Shown: positions 59,334 through 64,000 of the stretch, in pieces
Layout of the letters: each line of letters starts with the position of its first letter
Position numbering within the stretch: position 1 is the first letter of the stretch
Assembly: GCA_028551475.1 (NCBI GenBank)
Contig: CM052358.1
Span: forward strand, 2,358,501 to 2,422,500
Source: Casuarina equisetifolia
Lineage: Eukaryota; Streptophyta; Magnoliopsida; Fagales; Casuarinaceae
Length of the DNA: 64,000 nucleotides
Reading direction: 5' to 3'
Made by a program: the position numbers and the translations under genes
Notes under the pieces: model-generated
The model's input: the letters and a program-made list of their open reading frames with translations, nothing else
Told to the model about the DNA's origin: nothing
Database searches by the model: none

Positions 59334-62003
59334 ATGGTTCGGGCGCTTGAGGACGAGCAGGAGAATTACAAGTCTAGATTGTTTCATTTCAGAGGGATGA
59401 ATGACAAATCTGGGCGACATGCAAAAAGCATGAGCGTTGATGGTGGTAGCTCGTTCGAGCCTGACGAAGAAGAAATGCCTATGATGATGAGAAGTCAAGG
59501 AGCCAGGCCTCTGAATGATGAACCGATAGAGAGACTGCAGATTGGTGCTACATTGAAGAAAAGTGATCATGTTCCCGTATCCCGGTTGAGCAAGAACGAA
59601 GCCAAAGAAAAGCAGCCATCAGGCAAGTCGACCTTTATTGTTGAAATTACATGCTGTAGAGTTTCTGTTCTGCATTTAAGACAAGAAAAAGCAATGGGTG
59701 AATTCAATCATTCCTGGTATGAATTTGTGGTTGTTTATAGTGAACCGATCAGAAGGAGATTGTTATCTCGATTGTTCCAAACATATAGCTTGACTTCCAA
59801 TCTAAAAAGAAACCTTCTGTCTTTTTCTGGGTTTGATTCAGATATGGAACAGATGAAAGAAAGGTTTGCGAAGTTGCTCCTGGGAGAGGATATGTCCGGC
59901 GGAGGAAAAGGTGTTTCTTCAGCCTTGGCATTGTCAAACGCCATTACCAACCTTGCTGGTATGTTTAGATCCATTCCATTTTGCAAAAGAAACAGAAAAT
60001 ATGTTATTTTGCTCAAGGAAAAGAAGGCACCATTTGATGAACAACGCAAATGCAGCTTCTGTGTTTGGAGAACAATGGCGTCTAGAGCCCATGTCGGCCG
60101 AAAGAAAAGCAAGGTGGAGAAAAGAAATCGATTGGCTTCTCTGCGTCACTGATTACGTTGTTGAGTTTGTTCCTTCGCAGCAGAAATCCAAGGATGGGGT
60201 AGACATGGAGGTAACTCTCACCCTCTGATTCATTCAACAACTTGATGAGTGACTTACGTTTTCTGGTTTCGCAGATAATGGTGACCCGGCAACGAACTGA
60301 TCTGCACATGAACATCCCCGCCTTGCGCAAGCTTGATGCAATGCTGATTGTAAGAACGTAAACCTTTCATGCTTCACTCTTCAGGATCTACACAAAGATG
60401 GTTTTGTCTAACAGTGTAGGACGATCTGCAGGATTGTTTAGATAACTTCAAAGACCAGAACGAGTTTATTTATGTCTCTAAAGATGCAGATGAAACACGT
60501 AAAGGGAAAGGGAAGAGAAAAGATGACAAATGGTGGCTACCTACTCCAAAAGTTCCTACCGGTGGATTATCTGAAATGTCAAGAAAGTTTCTGCAGTATC
60601 AAAAGGATTGTGTTAACCAAGTGCTGAAAGCAGCGATGGCCATAAATGCTCAGGTTCTATCAGAAATGGAGATCCCCGAGAACTATATTGAATCTCTTCC
60701 AAAGGTAAGGAAAGAAACGAACGAGCCTGAGTCTGCTGATAGAAATGTTCTGTCATCACCTTTTAACTCTTTGCTTGGAGCTATGGCAGAACGGGAGGGC
60801 GAGCCTTGGGGACTCGATCTACAGGAGCATTACAGTAGAGTTTTTTGATCCTGATCAGTTTCTCTCCACTATGGACTTGTCATCGGAGCACAAAATTTTG
60901 GACCTGAAGAACAGAATCGAGGCTTCCATTGTGATATGGAAGAGGAAGATGAACCAAAAAGATGGAAAACCTGCTTGGGGTTCAGCTGTGAGCTTGGAGA
61001 AGAGAGAACTCTTCGAGGAGAGAGCTGAGACCATTTTACTCATCCTCAAGCAGCGGTTTCCCGGCATTCCTCAATCTTCACTAGACATCAGCAAAATCCA
61101 ATACAACCGGGTATGGTCAATTTTCACCTTTCTCTCTGTATTTCCATGGCCTGCTTTTGAGTCTTACATCCAGAGTACTTTATTTTTCTGCCTCTTACGG
61201 CACTGGATTCTGTGTTAAGAAACTTACAAACACTCAACCGCATGTCTTGACTATGTGGGACAATTCATACCATTTACAGTCTACAAACAGTAATCTTTGT
61301 GTAAATAGTTTTCTTTTATATGAACAATCTCACGCTTCTGAATCGATTTCTAAATAGAAGGCTTCAAATACATAACGAATTGTGTTGCAGATTTCCTGTC
61401 TACAATGTTTTTGCTGTGGCAGCTCAATTGTGACACGAAGAAACACATGACCTGTAGTGCTTTTTTTTTTTTTTTTAATGGTAAAATGCTTCTAACGAAG
61501 CAGGATTATACCCGATACACATTTGCACTACTTTTTTCGCATTCTTTAAGGGATTTTTCTTGGCTGCGCAGGATGTTGGGCAGGCTGTTTTGGAGAGTTA
61601 CTCGAGAATACTTGAAAGCTTGGCTTTCACCGTTCTGTCCCGTATCGAGGATGTACTACATGCTGATTATGTGACTCAAAATCCCTCACTTTTGGTTCCT
61701 GAAAGGACCCTTTTAAGAGGACCCTCAGATATTTCATCAGCTTCGGATATATTTCCGGATCCTAGAGAAGAGAACATTGCTGAGCCGATGGGTTCAATGA
61801 CATTGTCAGATTTCATGGGTTGGGGTCTGGATCAAGGCAGTACCGACTCAAAGACAGACTTACTAGGAGACTACGATGAAGCATCCAAAGATGGCGAGGG
61901 GAGTCCTAGTCCTATTCAGAAACTTGCCCACATAGTGACCAGCAAGAAGATTTCATATCTTGACAACTTGGGCGCTTTGAGAAGCCCAACAGCCCGCCAT
62001 TGA
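59334..62003 (+). CDS. ROPGEF: Rop guanine nucleotide exchange factor (PRONE domain)
   Basis: Seven exons: 59334-59622, 59842-59958, 60056-60210, 60275-60349, 60420-60704, 60790-61110 and 61572-62003. The coding length is 1674 nt, giving 557 aa. The variable N-terminus ([19 protein letters not shown]) is followed from about residue 97 by the PRONE domain: [74 protein letters not shown] (Trp250, Trp251), [20 protein letters not shown] and [19 protein letters not shown]. It ends near [16 protein letters not shown], and an acidic, Ser-rich tail of about 100 residues follows. PRONE proteins load GTP on plant ROP GTPases at the plasma membrane downstream of receptor-like kinases and control polar growth. 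Intron 1 must use a GC donor (tcag then gcaagt) to stay in frame. I cannot assign the subfamily number. Confidence 0.94.
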
Positions 62004-62438
62004 CAATAATTTGGAGAAGTTAAAGAGTGACAGAGATAGAGAGGGAGGGAGAAGATAACAGGAAAAGGAATACATTGAATCAGAAAGTGTGGCCTCCGAT
62101 TGTAGATTCTCAGACCCAGATGGTGCAATCTCTGATTTGTGATTCCTTACTCTGTAAATAGGAAGAATGAATAGAACCAATCGGGCTCCAAGCATTTTTT
62201 CAATCGATGTTTTCTTTTTAACCTTTCTTATGACTTGAATGTGGTTTTTGTTACAAACTCGGCAGGAGTGCACGTTTTCCAGGGGCTTATTCAATGTAAT
62301 AGCTGGTCTTAGAGCATTTACAATGTGCTATTGTTGTCTTTAGAGCTAGCACCGGAGCACCAGGGCAGCCATTGGCCTGATGCATGTATAGTCGTTTTAA
62401 GCAGTACAGCACTCCAGAAACTTGGCCGATTGGCCTCT

Positions 62439-63415
62439 AACATATAGTAATATTGTTGGTTGATTAATATGACTATGTGGCAAACATATACATGAACAAC
62501 TATAAAGAATATCTAGGATTTTAAAGTAATTTATTCTTTATTTTAGGCTTTCATACACTGAGGAGCCATTGGAGAATTTTTCCTCCCTATGCCTCTCCCT
62601 TTATTTTGCTATGATTATGAAAGCAAATTAGATGACAAAAGCATCAAAATCATGAAATCATGAATCTAGAGATAACATATAGTAATATGTTGGATGATTA
62701 ATATGATTGTGTAGTAAACATATACATAAACGACTATAAAGAGCATCAACAATTTTGTTTGATTCAAACAAAGTAATTTATTCTTTATTTTGGACTTTCA
62801 TACACTTAGCAGCCATCATAGAATTTTTCCTCCCTAATGGCTCTCCCTTTATTTTGCTATGATTATAAAAGCAAATTAGATGACAAAAGCATCAAAATCA
62901 GGAAATCATAAATCTAAAGATAACATATAGTAATATGGATGATTAATATGATTGTGTAGCAAACATATACATAAACGACTATAAAGAGTATCAAGGATTT
63001 TGTCTAATTCAAACAAAGTAATTTATTCTTTATTTTAGACTTTCATACACTTAGGAGACATCAAAGAATTTTCCCTCCCTAATGGCTCTCCCTTTATTTT
63101 GCTATGATTATGAAAGCAAATTAGATGACAAAAGCATCAAAATCAAAAAATCATAAATCTAGAGATAACATATAGTAATATTGTTGGGTGATTACTATGA
63201 TTGTGTAGCAAACCTACACATCGACAATTATAAAGAACATTGAGGATTTGTCTAATTCAAACAAAAATTTATTCTTTATTTTGGGCTTTCATACACTTAG
63301 GAGCTATCGGAGAATTTTTCCTCCTTGATGGCTCTCCCTTCATTTTGCTATGATTATGAGAGCAAATTAGATGACAAAAGCATCAAAATCAAGAAATCAT
63401 AATTCTAGAGATAAG
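62439..63415. repeat. Four tandem copies of a ~245 bp repeat
   Basis: Units begin with aacatatagtaatat at about 62439, 62674, 62922 and 63167, so periods are 235-248 bp. Each contains gattgtgtagcaaacatat, ggctctccctttattttgc and tagatgacaaaagcatcaaa, with scattered substitutions and small indels. It ends about 150 bp beyond the PSAH stop codon. No coding frame is conserved. Confidence 0.92.
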
Positions 63416-63562
63416 AGCTATGCAACCAATTGCACCCAAAATAAATATCATTTGAATAGTTGGTCAAGGATCTTAAGTAGGCTTTAGACATACTTACAAG
63501 ATCAAAGATCAAAATGAGTTACATAAAATGAAAAACTTGACAGAGAATGATCTGAAAGAAAA

Positions 63563-63742
63563 TTAGAGCTTGCCACGGGGCCCAGGCTTTGGTGGTAGTT
63601 GAGGGCCCTTCACAATTGGTAAGACGTCACCATCGGCAGTGGCACTGAGGTAAACAAGGGTGGAACCACCTCCCAATATCAAGAACTTGAGCAACAATCC
63701 CCTCTTGGTGAATGGTGCTGCAAATGTCTCAAAGAACTTGCT
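63563..63742 (-). CDS. PSAH: Photosystem I reaction centre subunit VI (PsaH), last exon only
   Basis: The minus-strand exon starts after an acceptor (atggcag, then agcaag) at 63742 and reads [40 protein letters not shown] and a C-terminus [11 protein letters not shown], stop TAA at 63563-63565. This is the C-terminal half of PsaH: the transmembrane helix and stromal tail that sit at the light-harvesting complex II docking side of photosystem I in the thylakoid membrane. The preceding exons (transit peptide and N-terminal half) are not found up to 64000 and lie outside the window. Confidence 0.95.
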   Translation of the reverse strand, partial: SKFFETFAAPFTKRGLLLKFLILGGGSTLVYLSATADGDVLPIVKGPQLPPKPGPRGKL

Positions 63743-64000
63743 CTGCCATTCCATACACAAGAATAAGCTATTTCACTCACCCACCATGGGATCAAGGTTA
63801 AGGCATATAACAAGTTAACTCAGATGCCTCAAAACAATGGCCTAACTAGCAGACCCAGCTGCATCCAGCATAAGCATTGGAGCAGTCCGGTTTTATGGAG
63901 TTTTCACGCTCATCAGCAACAAATAATCTCCATCTCAGGTCCGGCCTTGGCTCCAGATTCTATACCAGGAGCAATTCTAGAGATGATCCAAATCAACATC
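63743..64000 (-). other. PSAH intron (partial)
   Basis: No PsaH upstream exon is visible in the remaining 258 bases, so this is read as part of the intron before the last exon. Confidence 0.6.

Overview
This is a nuclear window from a flowering plant, most likely a eudicot. The genes have spliceosomal GT-AG introns, the intergenic DNA is AT-rich, and there are Ty1/copia remnants and plant-specific families: photosystem I subunit PsaH, a PRONE-type RopGEF, HPR2/HPPR reductases and PMEI-fold inhibitors. I cannot name the species from sequence alone.

Layout. 1-4.1 kb: 3' eleven exons of a TauE/SafE-family membrane protein (+). 4.7-9.2 kb: a complete 12-exon PDI-like gene ending in KDEL (-), convergent with it. 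10.6-46.4 kb: a tandem cluster of small secreted four-cysteine proteins of the plant invertase/pectin methylesterase inhibitor (PMEI) family, all on +. Eight copies are intact (starts 19727, 24743, 27082, 31873, 36514, 39231, 41940, 45898). At least six are decayed, all at the left end (10.6-17.8 kb). 49.6-50.0 kb: a two-exon LC8-type dynein light chain gene (+). 50.9 kb: a short HPR relic (-). 51.6-53.2 and 53.9-56.9 kb: two paralogous two-exon HPR2/HPPR-type NAD(P)H reductase genes (-). 59.3-62.0 kb: a seven-exon RopGEF (+). 62.4-63.4 kb: four tandem copies of a ~245 bp repeat. 63.56 kb to the window end: last exon of PSAH (-).

The PMEI cluster is the notable part. Each gene is a single exon with a signal peptide, and most have a TATA box ~58 bp upstream of the ATG and AATAAA ~20-30 bp after the stop. 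The spacers are themselves repeats (called here S1, S2 and S3) that travelled with the genes. Copies at 36.5, 39.2 and 41.9 kb encode identical 169-aa proteins inside ~2.71 kb tandem units. The unit junction can be read: a T-tract at the end of a copia pol remnant (about 35.05 kb) is joined to a T-tract in the 3' spacer (about 43.16 kb). Each unit therefore starts with a copia LTR, and the third unit is a mosaic of the first two. A separate 796 bp solo LTR with a 5 bp target-site duplication lies at 23.0-23.8 kb.

The cluster shows birth and death of genes: a dead left edge, diverged single copies in the middle, and very recent amplification at 36-42 kb. The flanking genes are ordinary housekeeping or signalling genes with no evident functional link to the cluster. 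Exon boundaries were read by eye from splice sites and reading frame, so small offsets are possible.
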